Shown: positions 43,086-52,446 of the stretch, piece by piece
Layout of the letters: each line of letters starts with the position of its first letter
How positions within the stretch are numbered: the first letter of the stretch is position 1
Origin: CAVROP01 sp050008495
Lineage (GTDB): Bacteria > Acidobacteriota > Terriglobia > UBA7540
NCBI GenBank assembly: GCA_050008495.1
Contig: JBEKMN010000058.1
Coordinates: forward strand, 1-64,000
Direction: 5' to 3'
DNA: 64,000 bases
Notes under the pieces: model-generated
What the model saw: the letters and a program-made list of their open reading frames with translations, nothing else
Told to the model about the DNA's origin: nothing
Database searches by the model: none
Translations under genes and position numbers: made by a program

Positions 43086-43379
43086 TCATACTGTGGAAAG
43101 CACGTTCCGAGCGGCTTCCTTGCCGGAATCAAGTGCCTCAGCAAGCCGCTCCCGCTGTTTGTTCACCAGACCCTTGCCCTTCCCGACTAACTCTTCAGCT
43201 TGGTCCTTGAGTTCCCGACTTCTCGAAGTCACGTACGCTTTGCCTTGCTCGGCCTTCTTGGCAATCAGTTTCCGTGTCTGCTCGCCGGTCTTGGGCGCGA
43301 GGAGCAGGGCCACCGCTCCGCCGACGCCAATCCCGACAAGAAAACACCCGATTCCTGTTGCCATGTTGCATCGAGCCAT
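43086..43379 (-). CDS. YtxH-domain protein, tandem paralogue
   Basis: 97 residues with GIGVGGAVALLLAPKTGEQTR and a helical tail, paralogous to its neighbour 14 bases away. The tails differ more than the membrane segments. Both probably arose by local duplication. Confidence 0.85.
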   Translation of the reverse strand: MARCNMATGIGCFLVGIGVGGAVALLLAPKTGEQTRKLIAKKAEQGKAYVTSRSRELKDQAEELVGKGKGLVNKQRERLAEALDSGKEAARNVLSTV

Positions 43380-43647
43380 AACTCACCTCCGCGTTCCGAG
43401 ACTCAATGTAGCACCTAGGCTTGCGTCAAGCAAGTAAAAAAGCTAAGTGTTTAGTGTTAGTTATAAATAGACCGGCCAGACGGCTTATTAACAGACGGAT
43501 GAGGATCACTTATTCGCAGATGATCCCCATCCCATAGAGGAGGAGTAGGGAGCGGTCGTTGCCAACAAGCGATCCGTCCCTCTTCCCATTTGTTAGGGAA
43601 AATGAGTCGTTCTCGTGCTTTCTGAGTGCCGCTGACGGAATGTACGG
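43380..43647. other. Intergenic region without visible genes
   Basis: AT-richer stretch with AAGCTAAGTGTTTAGTGTTAG words near 43440; nothing else seen. Confidence 0.4.
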
Positions 43648-45465
43648 TCAACCCGTCTTCGACAGCTTGCTAAAATGCTCCACAATCCGCTGTGCCTGTG
43701 TCGAGTTTACCACTTGACCGAGTTCCTCTGTCGACAGACTCTGCAGCGCGCCTAGGCTGCCAAAATGGGAGAGCAGCTTGCTGGCACTCTTTTCTCCGAT
43801 CCCAGTTATTTCCAGTAATTCGCTCGCCATTTCGCGTTTTCCGCGCCGCGCCCGGTGGAAGGTCACTGCAAACCGGTGCGCCTCGTCGCGGATTTGCTGG
43901 ACCAAATGGAGGGCCGGAGAGTGATGATCGAGAACCACCGGATCATCTTCACGTCCCAGGAGATAGAGGATTTCCTCGCGCTTGGCGATACTCGCTAAAG
44001 GCTGGTTAATGATTCCCAGGTTCTCCAAAGCCTTTGCGGCCGCGTGGAGTTGGCCGATTCCTCCGTCGATAAGAATCAGTTCCGGCAGTTTCTTATTTTC
44101 CTCTTGCAGTCTTTTGTAGCGGCGTCCCACCACTTCTCTCATGCTGGCGAAGTCATCGTTGTGGGGGACCGTCTTGACGATGAACTTGCGGTAGTCCGAC
44201 TTCTTCATGCCATTCCCTTCCCAAACCACCATCGAGGCGACAATATCCGAGCCTTGAATGTGGGAGACATCGAAGGCCTCGATGCGGTTGGGCGGCTGGG
44301 GCAGGTCGAGAGCCTCTGCCAGGCTCTCCAACACCTCGCGGGCTTTGGGCTTCAGAATTCTAAAACGCCTTTCGAACGAGTGGCGCGCGTTCCGGGCGAC
44401 CAACTCCAGCATGGCGCGTTTCCGCCCCCCTTGTGGGGTCAGAATCTTCACCGGGTGTCCTCGCCGCTCGGCCAGCGACTCTTCGAGGAGTTCGCGGTCT
44501 TCGAAATCCACCGGCACGTGGATCTCGCCGGGAAGATACTGTTGGTCGAGATAGACTTGCTTGAGAAGCGAAGAGAAGAACTCGCCGGCATGGAAGCCCT
44601 CGAGGTCCTCCCAGAAGAATTCCCGCCGATCCAGAACGCGCCCGCCGCGCAGGTGAAATAGATTCACCGCCACCAGCGGACCCTCCTGGTGGAATCCCAG
44701 GATGTCAGCCTCTTGGCCTGACCAGGCCGCCATTTTCTGGCGCTCGCGAAGTTCCTCGACGGTGGTGATCTGGTCGCGGTAACGCGCGGCGTCTTCAAAG
44801 TAAAGCCTCTCCGACGCCTCTGCCATGCGTGCGTGTAGACTGCGGACCAGATCGCTCTCGCGACCCTCGAGCAGCATGCGAACGTCCCGCACCGCCTCCG
44901 CGTAGCGCTCCGGCGTAGTCAAGCTCTCCACGCAAGGACCGAGACAGCGATGGATGTGATATTGAAGGCAGGGGCGGGGATGGAAGCGCGTCAGATCCAC
45001 GGTGCACGAGGGGACAAGGAAGTGACGGTGAATAAAATCCACAATACGGTAAGCCAAGTTGGCCGGAAAATATGGGCCGTAATAAAGTGAGCCGTTCTTC
45101 TTAAGCCTGCGTGTAACGTAAACGCGGGGGAACCGTTCCTGCAGCGTAAGTTTAATGAAAGGGTAAGATTTATCGTCACGAAGCAGAATGTTATAGCGTG
45201 GTTTAAACTGCTTGATGAGGTTGTTCTCCAGCGCTATGGACTCCCGTTCGTTGTCCACCAGGATAGTCTCGAGGTCCTCGGCCATGTCCAGCATTCGGTC
45301 CCGCTTTTCATCTCTGGGACGCGACTCTTGGAAGTAGCTCCGCACCCGGTGGCGCAGCGACTTTGCTTTGCCAACATAAATGGGCCGACCCGAGTCATCT
45401 TTGAATATATATACCCCCGGCTGGGCGGGCAGGGCTTCGGCTTTTTCGAGGAGCGAAGGATTCAC
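43648..45465 (-). CDS. uvrC: Excinuclease ABC subunit C
   Basis: Nuclease of the UvrABC nucleotide-excision pathway, making both incisions. The N-terminal GIY-YIG domain reads LPAQPGVYIFKDDSGRPIYVGKAKSL. UVR-type and RNase H-like domains (IEAFDVSHIQGSDIVASMVV) follow, then a C-terminal helix-hairpin-helix (ITGIGEKSASKLLSHFGSL). 605 residues is normal. uvrA lies 10 kb away on the same strand. Confidence 0.96.
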   Translation of the reverse strand: MNPSLLEKAEALPAQPGVYIFKDDSGRPIYVGKAKSLRHRVRSYFQESRPRDEKRDRMLDMAEDLETILVDNERESIALENNLIKQFKPRYNILLRDDKSYPFIKLTLQERFPRVYVTRRLKKNGSLYYGPYFPANLAYRIVDFIHRHFLVPSCTVDLTRFHPRPCLQYHIHRCLGPCVESLTTPERYAEAVRDVRMLLEGRESDLVRSLHARMAEASERLYFEDAARYRDQITTVEELRERQKMAAWSGQEADILGFHQEGPLVAVNLFHLRGGRVLDRREFFWEDLEGFHAGEFFSSLLKQVYLDQQYLPGEIHVPVDFEDRELLEESLAERRGHPVKILTPQGGRKRAMLELVARNARHSFERRFRILKPKAREVLESLAEALDLPQPPNRIEAFDVSHIQGSDIVASMVVWEGNGMKKSDYRKFIVKTVPHNDDFASMREVVGRRYKRLQEENKKLPELILIDGGIGQLHAAAKALENLGIINQPLASIAKREEILYLLGREDDPVVLDHHSPALHLVQQIRDEAHRFAVTFHRARRGKREMASELLEITGIGEKSASKLLSHFGSLGALQSLSTEELGQVVNSTQAQRIVEHFSKLSKTG

Positions 45466-45596
45466 TGAATCTCCAGAGGTTATTATCTGCCAGGACGTAG
45501 CTTTCTCAAAGTCACAAGTCGCGCGGAGGCAGATCGCCTTGTCACTCGGCGCCGCTGTATTGACACTCCGCGTGTAGAAGGGTGAGAATTGGTTTC

Positions 45597-46034
45597 ATGC
45601 GAAGGAGAGTTTGGGTAAATTTGTTGTTATTCCTCCTGCTTGGCACGAGTGGGGCGATCGTTTTCGCACAACAGCAGCCTACAAAGCCTGGCACCCCAAA
45701 AGATGATCCGGTGCGGGTTTTGCCGTCGGATTCAGCGTCGAAGGCGGTGGAGATTGGGGATTTTTACCTTAGGCGGCGAAAATACCAAGCGGCGCTGAGC
45801 CGATTTCAGGAAGCGTTGAAAACCGACCCGCATTACGCGCCCGCATTCCGGGAGCTAGGAATAGTCTACGAAAAAATGGGGCAATGGAAGAAGTCACTGG
45901 ACGCGTATCAGAAATATCTGGACGAGCTTCCTTCCGCCAAAGACGCGCGAGAAGCCAAAGACATTCATAAAGCGATCGCCCGCCTGCAAAGGGAAATCGT
46001 TGCAGAAGGGGATTCGTCGCATGGCGCTCCGTGA
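45597..46034 (+). CDS. Exported TPR protein
   Basis: About 145 residues. A signal segment (RRRVWVNLLLFLLLGTSGAIVFAQ) is followed by two tetratricopeptide repeats (AVEIGDFYLRRRKYQAALSRFQEALK, FRELGIVYEKMGQWKKSLDAY in shortened form). Probably an outer-membrane-associated or periplasmic assembly factor by similarity to BamD-like TPRs, but that is weak. Start: ATG at 45597 versus GTG at 45582; AAGGGTGAG upstream does not decide. Confidence 0.75.
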   Translation: MRRRVWVNLLLFLLLGTSGAIVFAQQQPTKPGTPKDDPVRVLPSDSASKAVEIGDFYLRRRKYQAALSRFQEALKTDPHYAPAFRELGIVYEKMGQWKKSLDAYQKYLDELPSAKDAREAKDIHKAIARLQREIVAEGDSSHGAP

Positions 46035-46138
46035 CCGGTTGAAGCTGAACGGTGGTCAGCGCGCCGTGGCCGCAACTGGACAAAACTCTTAGTTCTTTCG
46101 CAGCCGCCCCTTAGCTCCCTTCTGCGTGCTGCTTCAAT

Positions 46139-46498
46139 TCATTCCGCGGATTCCTGGCTCTCCGCCTCCGCGTCGAAATAATCCCGGAGAATGCGGGCTG
46201 CGCGTTCGGCATCCTCTTCCCGAACCAGCAGCGGCACATCCAACACCGGCAACAGTTCCGACGAAAACTCACCCGACACGACTGACGGAATGCCTTGGTC
46301 CTGCAAGATGTTCTTGGCCATCTCGACGTCCATCAAGGCTGTCGCACCAGTAAAGACACGCGCGGCCACAAGCTTGGAGTCAGCGGAGCCTGCACTCGGC
46401 ACCTGGGGAGGCGAGCCTGGCAAGAGCGGTGCACCGCAATCTTCGCAGGTTTTTGTGCCTTCCACGTATTCCGTGTAGCAGCTTGGACAATAGGCCAT
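46139..46498 (-). CDS. Zinc-ribbon and DUF2007 protein
   Basis: 119 residues. The N-terminal zinc ribbon has two CxxC pairs (CPSCYTEYVEGTKTCEDCGA). The rest matches DUF2007 (VARVFTGATALMDVEMAKNIL-like, then SSELLPVLDVPLLVREEDAERA), a putative signal-transducing domain. Role unknown. Confidence 0.85.
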   Translation of the reverse strand: MAYCPSCYTEYVEGTKTCEDCGAPLLPGSPPQVPSAGSADSKLVAARVFTGATALMDVEMAKNILQDQGIPSVVSGEFSSELLPVLDVPLLVREEDAERAARILRDYFDAEAESQESAE

Positions 46499-46669
46499 GG
46501 GCGGGGAAACCCTCCAAGGTCAGTATAGACCTTATTCCTGCCTACCGGTATGATTTGAAAAGCTCACCGCAGAGAGCACAGAGTTCACGGAGAAGAGCAC
46601 AGGTATCCTCTCCGGTATCTCTGTGGCCTCTGTGTTGGGACTTGTCTCGAAGGCCGCAAAGAGGTGGGT

Positions 46670-48397
46670 ATGACAAATTCGCGTACCAGAGACTTGAAGC
46701 GCAGTCGGATGGCGAGAGCATTGGCCCTCTGCATTCTGATGGCATCAGCCGGCTTGCTGGGCTTGCGACACGTGGCCGCAGAGGCCGGGTACGACCTCCT
46801 GATCATTAACGGCCACATTCTCGATGGCAGCGGGAGTCCATGGTTCGAGGGCTCAGTCGCCGTGAAGGATGGAAAGATCGCCGCCGTGGGCCGCTTGCCA
46901 AATGCGGCGGCGCAGCGCGTGATTGACGCCGGCGGACTAATCATTTGTCCTGGTTTTATCGACCTGCACAGTCATTCCGACTACACACTTCTGGTGGACG
47001 GTAAAGCGGAGAGCAAAATCCGGCAAGGGGTGACAACCGAAATCCTGGGCGAGTCAGAATCCGCAGGCCCCATCCTTGGCGCCGCCATACCGGAGTTTGA
47101 CAAAGAGATGTCTCGCTATGGCCTCACGCGAGACTGGACGACCCTAGGTGAGTACCTGGCGCGCGTGGCACGGCAAGGGAGTTCCGTCAACATCGCCTCC
47201 TACGTCGGGAGTGGCCAAGTGCGCATGGACGTGATGGGGAACGTGAACAGAGCCCCCGGCCCCGAGGAAATGGAAAGGATGAAGGCCTTGGTTGATCAAG
47301 CCATGCGCGAAGGCGCCCTCGGTCTCTCCTCCGGCTTGATCTATCCCCCCAACTCCTTTGCGAGTACGGCGGAACTGATCTCGCTCGCCGAAGTTGCGGC
47401 GCGCTATGGCGGCATTTATACCAGTCATATGCGCGGCGAAGGCGAGCACTGGAGACGAGCTATCGACGAGGCCATCGAAATCGGTGAGAAAGCCCGCCTG
47501 CCCGTGCACATCCTGCATTTCAAGATCGACGGCCAATCCAACTGGGGGCAAATGGCCCAGCAGGTCAGCGAGGTTCAGGCGGCGCGCGATCGAGGTGTGG
47601 ACATCACCGTGGACCAATATCCCTACATCGCCTCGATGACAGGGCTTGAAATGTGCATTCCACCCAAGTATCTCGAAGGCGCCTCGGAGCAGGTGGTGGC
47701 GCGGTTGAAAGATCCCAAAGTTCGAGCGGAGATTCGTCAGGCCATCGCCCGAGGCTTGCCGGGCTGGGAATCCGATCAGGTCAAGAGCGTAGGCGGTTGG
47801 CATGGTGTGCTCGTGGCGTCGCTCCAGAAACCCGAGAATAAACGGTACGAAGGCCAGCGCCTGGATGAAGTGGCAAAGAAAATGGGCAAGGATCCTCTGG
47901 ATGCTCTGTGCGATCTGCTGGTATCCGAAGGTGGCTCAGCGGAAGCCGTTTACTTCAGCATGAGCGAGCCCGATGTCGAACTCGCCATCAAACAACCCTG
48001 GCTGGGAATCGGCTCGGATGGGAGTGCAGTCAGCCCGGAAATGGCTTTTATTGGGAAGCCGCACCCGCGGTTCTATGGCACCTTTCCTCGCGTGCTAGCG
48101 GTCTACGTTCGAGAGAAAAAAGTCCTGACACTCCCCGACGCCATTCGCAAGATGACTTCATTCCCTGCTCAAATCTCCGGTCTTATGAATCGAGGGCTGC
48201 TCCGGCCAGGCCTGGCGGCGGATATCACGGTCTTCGACCCAAAGATGGTTGCCGATAAAGCCACCTTTCAGAATCCCCTGTTATATCCATTCGGGATTCC
48301 CTACGTCATTGTGAACGGCGTAGTGGTAATCGACCAGGGGCGGCATACGGGTGAAAAGCCGGGGTGCGTGCTCTACGGACGCGGGCGGCAGAGCTAA
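46670..48397 (+). CDS. Exported D-aminoacylase / N-acyl-D-amino-acid deacylase (amidohydrolase family)
   Basis: 575 residues. A hydrophobic N-terminal segment (ALALCILMASAGLLGLRHVAA) suggests export. The amidohydrolase fold shows GFIDLHSHSDYTLL, IRQGVTTEILGESE, YTSHMRGEGEH, VHILHFKIDG and IGSDGSAVSPE, where metal-binding His/Cys/Asp sit. Hydrolyses N-acyl-D-amino acids or similar cyclic amides. The ATG at 46670 has GAGG five bases upstream; a GTG at 46664 overlaps the Shine-Dalgarno. Confidence 0.9.
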   Translation: MTNSRTRDLKRSRMARALALCILMASAGLLGLRHVAAEAGYDLLIINGHILDGSGSPWFEGSVAVKDGKIAAVGRLPNAAAQRVIDAGGLIICPGFIDLHSHSDYTLLVDGKAESKIRQGVTTEILGESESAGPILGAAIPEFDKEMSRYGLTRDWTTLGEYLARVARQGSSVNIASYVGSGQVRMDVMGNVNRAPGPEEMERMKALVDQAMREGALGLSSGLIYPPNSFASTAELISLAEVAARYGGIYTSHMRGEGEHWRRAIDEAIEIGEKARLPVHILHFKIDGQSNWGQMAQQVSEVQAARDRGVDITVDQYPYIASMTGLEMCIPPKYLEGASEQVVARLKDPKVRAEIRQAIARGLPGWESDQVKSVGGWHGVLVASLQKPENKRYEGQRLDEVAKKMGKDPLDALCDLLVSEGGSAEAVYFSMSEPDVELAIKQPWLGIGSDGSAVSPEMAFIGKPHPRFYGTFPRVLAVYVREKKVLTLPDAIRKMTSFPAQISGLMNRGLLRPGLAADITVFDPKMVADKATFQNPLLYPFGIPYVIVNGVVVIDQGRHTGEKPGCVLYGRGRQS

Positions 48398-48483
48398 GCG
48401 GCATCTGTCTTCGTGACCCGCGCCTTGTCGAACCAAGCAATCCGGGCCGTAGTTCCAGTATGGCGGGAAAGTGCAAACTGCCG

Positions 48484-48510
48484 AGATGCTTCGCTTCGCT
48501 CAGAATGACA
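48484..48510. repeat. Half copy of the GTCATYCTGAGCGAAGCG element
   Basis: AGATGCTTCGCTTCGCTCAG, then AATGAC: the right arm only. Confidence 0.6.
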
Positions 48511-48573
48511 GCGCAGGTGTTAGAGAGAGGCCGTCGAGTTTCACCCACCGGGACGAGGTGATAGAATTACAGC

Positions 48574-49191
48574 ATGTTGAGCACACGGCGCCAGCTCCTC
48601 ATGACGGTTCTCTTCGCGTGCGGTGGCGCGGGCTGGGGACAGCAAGACGACAACAGTTACTGGAACAAAGTTTATAGCACCGGCCAGGCCATCTTTGTTC
48701 ACCACCCCACCGAATTACTGGTGAACTCCATCAAGGGCCGCCGGCCCGGCACGGCGCTTGACATCGGCATGGGCCAGGGCCGAAACAGCATCTTCCTGGC
48801 GCAACAAGGCTGGGACGTTACGGGCTTTGATCCCTCGGAGGAAGGTGTTCGTCAGGCGCGGGAACGAGCAACCAAGCTGGGCCTGCACCTGCGAACTCTG
48901 GTGGTGGATGAGTCGGATTTCGATCTGGGGACGGCGCAGTGGGACCTGATCGTCATGACTTACGTCCGCCGGATCCGGCCTGAAGATGCCGGCCGTTTCG
49001 CCCGCGCGTTGCGGCCAAACGGTATTTTCGTCTATGAAAACAACAATGCTGGAAAGCAGAATGAGTTGTTGAAGTACTTCCTCGCCTGGCGCATCCTGCA
49101 TTTCGAGGATGTGGACACAAGCTCCGACTGGCATCCGGAACGCACCCTGCGCGTTGAACGTCTGGTGGCGGAAAAGCCCCCAGCAGAGTAG
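48574..49191 (+). CDS. SAM-dependent methyltransferase with N-terminal export-like segment
   Basis: 205 residues. After a short hydrophobic start (RRQLLMTVLFACGGAGWG) is a class I methyltransferase with ALDIGMGQGRNSIFLAQQGW (motif I), VTGFDPSEEGVRQARERA and WDLIVMTYVRRIRPEDAGRF. An export signal before a SAM-dependent enzyme is odd, because SAM is cytoplasmic. Either the segment is a membrane anchor, or the true start is further in (ATG at 48601 gives MTVLFACGGAGW, which does not remove it). Substrate unknown. Confidence 0.8.
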   Translation: MLSTRRQLLMTVLFACGGAGWGQQDDNSYWNKVYSTGQAIFVHHPTELLVNSIKGRRPGTALDIGMGQGRNSIFLAQQGWDVTGFDPSEEGVRQARERATKLGLHLRTLVVDESDFDLGTAQWDLIVMTYVRRIRPEDAGRFARALRPNGIFVYENNNAGKQNELLKYFLAWRILHFEDVDTSSDWHPERTLRVERLVAEKPPAE

Positions 49192-49232
49192 AGCGTTACA
49201 GCTCTACCGGACTCCAAAGCGACGCGCGTGGA

Positions 49233-51239
49233 TTAGGGTTGCGGCGTGAAAATTACCGCTACTCCACCGCCCGGCGCCAGGTGGACGTTGAGTTTGTCGC
49301 CGGCCTTAACGCGCTTGCTGCTGATCGCCAGACTTGTGCCCACCGTATCCGCGTCGGGACCGTCCGAGAAAATCTGGGCTCCGTACTCTGATCTACCCAG
49401 GAAATTCAGGGGCAGCTCCAGGTCTCGAGCATCCCAGTTGGTCATGCTTCCCAGATACCACGCGTCGCCATGTTGGCGGGCGACGGTGATGTATTCCGCC
49501 GGTACGCCGTTTAAGACCTTTGTATCATCCCAGACGGTCGGGACTTTATCCACGAACTCCATCCCGGGGTTGTGGTCATAGGCCTCGGGATAATCGGCCA
49601 GCATAACCAGCGGGCTCTGGTAAACGACATACATGGCCAGTTGGTGAGCGCGCGTGCCCTGCGACATGGGCTCGAGGTTGCGCGCCACGAAATGGCCGCG
49701 TGCCGCGTTGTTAAAGGCTCCGGGAGTGAAGTCCATCGGCCCGGCGAGCATGCGCGTAAAGGGGATTGTCACGTCGTGCTCCGGCGTGACGCGCTCGCTC
49801 CACTTGTTGTATTCCATGCCCATCACGCCTTCGCGAGTGAGAAGATTGGGATAAGTCCGTCGCAAGCCGGTAGGCTTGTAGGCGCCGTGGAAATCCACCA
49901 CGAGATGATGCTCTGCGGCCTTGCGCACGCAGCGCTCGTAGAAGTGCACCATCTCCTGGTCGTCGTGGTCCATGAAATCGACCTTGATTCCCGCCGCTCC
50001 CCATTTCTCGTAGAGCGCCATCGCCTCGTCCATCTGTTTGTCCAGAGCGCTCCAGTACAACCAGAGCAGGACCTTCACGCCCTTCTGTTTGCCGTAGGCA
50101 ATGATGCCGGGAATATCCACTTCCGGGACGTGATGGAGAATGTCGAGGGCGTGCGTGTAATCGTCGGCCGGATACCAACCCGCATCGACCAGCATGTATT
50201 CCAGGTGGTGCTCCGCCGCGAAGTCAATGTAGTGCTTCATCGTCGGCGTATTCATGCCGGGCTTGAAATCCACGTTTTTGGCAAAGCTCCCTGACCACCA
50301 ATCCCATGCGGACTTGCCGGGCTCGATCCAGGAAGTGTCGATTCGTTGAGGGGCGCTCAAATCGAGAATGAGGTAGTTACTCTCAATCAGCGCACCCGGC
50401 CGCGAGTTGATCAAGAGAACCCTCCAAGGTGTGCTTTTGGGCGTGGAGCCGATCACCGCCTGGTCCATCCTCTCGCGTGTAGGCGAGAGTCTGCTGACCA
50501 GGGCATTCTCCACGCCCGCAACGCCGCCCACATACATTCCGGAATAATCCGTCAGGTCAGCCTCCAGCACGCCCACCCAGGGGCCGCCGGGAATATGGAC
50601 TAACAAAGGTAAGTTGATAATCGAGGAAGGTTTGATCTCATCGAGGCCGATGTGCCGGTATTCACCTTCGTTGGGCGTGTTGAATTTCCCCATATTGAGC
50701 GCAAATGCGGAGGAGTCCTTGGCGAAATAGAAGCCGGTATTCTCCGCCGCCAGCACGAACTTCCCGAGGGCCGCCTGTTCCGGAAGGAAGTAGCGGAAAG
50801 CCACGCCCTCGTTGAAAGCCCTGAAGATCAGGTCAAATTGGCGACTCGGTGCCTGGCGCTCCCGCAAATGAATCGTGAGTTGGTTGTAATGGTCAGGTAC
50901 CCGCCGTCGCACATTGAAGGCGTCTTCCCAAGTTTCGCTGTGCGATTGTCGATCCGAGCCTGTAATTTCAAAATCTCGATCCATGGGCCGCGATCCCACA
51001 AAATCCAATCCGAGGGGCGAGTCTTTGAGAACCGGGATCCCCTTGTACGAAACTCGATAATAGGCTCGCACACCGGGCAGATACGGTTGCGGGTTGGCTT
51101 TCAGTTCAAATTCAGCCTTGAGGCTGCCATCCGGAGAGGTCACGGAGAGTGTCTCCGAACCAAGACTCGCTCTGGGCGAGGCCATAGACAAACCTGCTAC
51201 CAGAAATGTGATAAGCACAACTGTCATTCGCGTTCGCAT
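49233..51239 (-). CDS. Exported GH97 glycoside hydrolase (alpha-glucosidase/galactosidase type)
   Basis: 668 residues with signal peptide (MTVVLITFLVAGLSMA). Beta-sandwich N-terminal domain, TIM barrel with YMLVDAGWYPADDYTHALDI, VLLWLYWSALDKQMDEAMAL, GIKVDFMDHDDQEMVHFYER and DFHGAYKPTGLRRTYPNLL, then GVMGMEYNKW: these are GH97 landmarks including calcium-site and catalytic acid positions. The ATG at 51239 has GGAGGG seven bases upstream. Whether it is inverting or retaining cannot be assigned by eye. Confidence 0.93.
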   Translation of the reverse strand: MRTRMTVVLITFLVAGLSMASPRASLGSETLSVTSPDGSLKAEFELKANPQPYLPGVRAYYRVSYKGIPVLKDSPLGLDFVGSRPMDRDFEITGSDRQSHSETWEDAFNVRRRVPDHYNQLTIHLRERQAPSRQFDLIFRAFNEGVAFRYFLPEQAALGKFVLAAENTGFYFAKDSSAFALNMGKFNTPNEGEYRHIGLDEIKPSSIINLPLLVHIPGGPWVGVLEADLTDYSGMYVGGVAGVENALVSRLSPTRERMDQAVIGSTPKSTPWRVLLINSRPGALIESNYLILDLSAPQRIDTSWIEPGKSAWDWWSGSFAKNVDFKPGMNTPTMKHYIDFAAEHHLEYMLVDAGWYPADDYTHALDILHHVPEVDIPGIIAYGKQKGVKVLLWLYWSALDKQMDEAMALYEKWGAAGIKVDFMDHDDQEMVHFYERCVRKAAEHHLVVDFHGAYKPTGLRRTYPNLLTREGVMGMEYNKWSERVTPEHDVTIPFTRMLAGPMDFTPGAFNNAARGHFVARNLEPMSQGTRAHQLAMYVVYQSPLVMLADYPEAYDHNPGMEFVDKVPTVWDDTKVLNGVPAEYITVARQHGDAWYLGSMTNWDARDLELPLNFLGRSEYGAQIFSDGPDADTVGTSLAISSKRVKAGDKLNVHLAPGGGVAVIFTPQP

Positions 51240-51360
51240 CAACCAGCCCTCCTTGGAGTTCAAGCAAGGGCTGCTATTTTCCATCGGCCTGCGACAAGTT
51301 GCAAGAGTGGTGACCGGACATGGTGAACGAACGCCATCCTTCGCTGCTCTGAAAATCGTG

Positions 51361-51452
51361 GTGCGGGCGTCCCGCCCGCTGTCGCGCGGGCATCCTGCCC
51401 GAGCGCGGGAGCGGGACGCTCCCGCGACCGCGGGCGGGACGCCCGCGCCACC
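51361..51452. repeat. GC-rich palindromic element with GGGCGTCCCGCCC ends
   Basis: 13-bp perfect inverted arms at 51365-51377 and 51432-51444, with internal GCGCGGGC and GAGCGTCCCGC-type hairpins. It lies in the 375-base gene-free stretch 51240-51614. Confidence 0.75.
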
Positions 51453-51490
51453 TCCGTCCGCTGCCGGGCGATTTTCATGGTTTCCGGGCG

Positions 51491-51597
51491 CCCGTCAGCG
51501 GACGGGCATGAGCGACTGCTATGAAACGTGTAGGGGCAGGGCTTGCCCTACCCCGCTCATGAGGGGACGGCAAGCCGTCCGACTACAAGCTGGTAAA
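51491..51597. repeat. Hairpin CCCGTC/GACGGG and GTAGGGGCAGGGC palindrome cluster
   Basis: CCCGTCAGCGGACGGG at 51491-51506. GTAGGGGCAGGGCTTGCCC at 51530-51548, ending CTACCCC, then GGACGGCAAGCCGTCC at 51564-51579 and GACTAC. Two further members of the palindrome families. Nothing else seen. Confidence 0.6.
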
Positions 51598-51614
51598 GGA
51601 GGGGAATCGTCGGC

Positions 51615-52340
51615 TCAGGGGCGGAACTGCTTCAAGCTCTTTCGAGCCTCCTCGAATTTGGGAAACTCCCGCTCCGCCTTGCGAAATTCGCGCGAATGCA
51701 CCACGCGCCGGTGACCGTTGCGCTCCACCGGGAACCGCATGTGAAGCATCTCATGAAACACCAGGTATTCGACGAGGTGGACGGGAGCCTGCGGAGAGTC
51801 CAGCGCTCGGTTGATGACGATCATGCCATGCCCGGCGTCGTAATGGCCAAGCGTACTCCGTGACTTCTGCAAGCTCCAGCCTAGCCGACTTACGGAGAGT
51901 TCGCCCTTGAAGAACTGCTGGTTCAAGCGCTGAAATATCTCTTCCAGGTTGTGCCAGCGGCCACGGGGGGGCAGCAGGCGTTTGTTGCCCCGTTGGCGCC
52001 GTGCCTGGTCAATACGATGGCGAACTCCGGGGCGGAGAACGTAGGCCAAATAGCACTCGCGCGCCTCGCGAGAAGCGCGCCGGCGATAGACTTTGCAGAG
52101 CAGGATTTCAGCCAGCGCTTCCAGCACCAGCGGCGGTGCATCCTGTAAGACGTCGGAAAGGCAAACCTCCAATTGGTCCTTCCGTAAACAGATCGTGCTG
52201 CGCAGACCTGCAAAGGGGCGAAATTCAACTCGCAAACCGGAAATCGCCACACCCAGGCGTAGCCGCTTGAAGACCCGTTGGAACGGCACGACGGGCTCGA
52301 CCGGAATGGCCAGCGGCAGCGGCAATTGTTCAGGGGGCAT
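51615..52340 (-). CDS. SprT-like metallopeptidase
   Basis: 241 residues. Zinc-binding HExxH in EYLVFHEMLHMRFPVERNGH, with a third histidine in VVHSREFRKAE. The N-terminal part is a helical extension with basic residues. SprT-like proteins (and DUF45/WLM relatives) are putative intracellular DNA-protein cross-link or regulatory peptidases; here the precise subfamily is not clear. Confidence 0.8.
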   Translation of the reverse strand: MPPEQLPLPLAIPVEPVVPFQRVFKRLRLGVAISGLRVEFRPFAGLRSTICLRKDQLEVCLSDVLQDAPPLVLEALAEILLCKVYRRRASREARECYLAYVLRPGVRHRIDQARRQRGNKRLLPPRGRWHNLEEIFQRLNQQFFKGELSVSRLGWSLQKSRSTLGHYDAGHGMIVINRALDSPQAPVHLVEYLVFHEMLHMRFPVERNGHRRVVHSREFRKAEREFPKFEEARKSLKQFRP

Positions 52341-52446
52341 ACAAGCCTTCAGCTCTCAGCTCTCTGCTCTCAGCTTTCAGATTTAAACCGTCAACGCGCA
52401 GGAAGCCAGAGCTTGCGCTTATAGCTAAGGGCTGGCCGCTGAGTGC
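52341..52446. repeat. CAGCTCTCAGCTCTCTGC word repeats
   Basis: TTCAGCTCTCAGCTCTCTGC, then TCTCAGCTTTCAG at 52350-52382. Low-complexity spacer. Confidence 0.5.
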
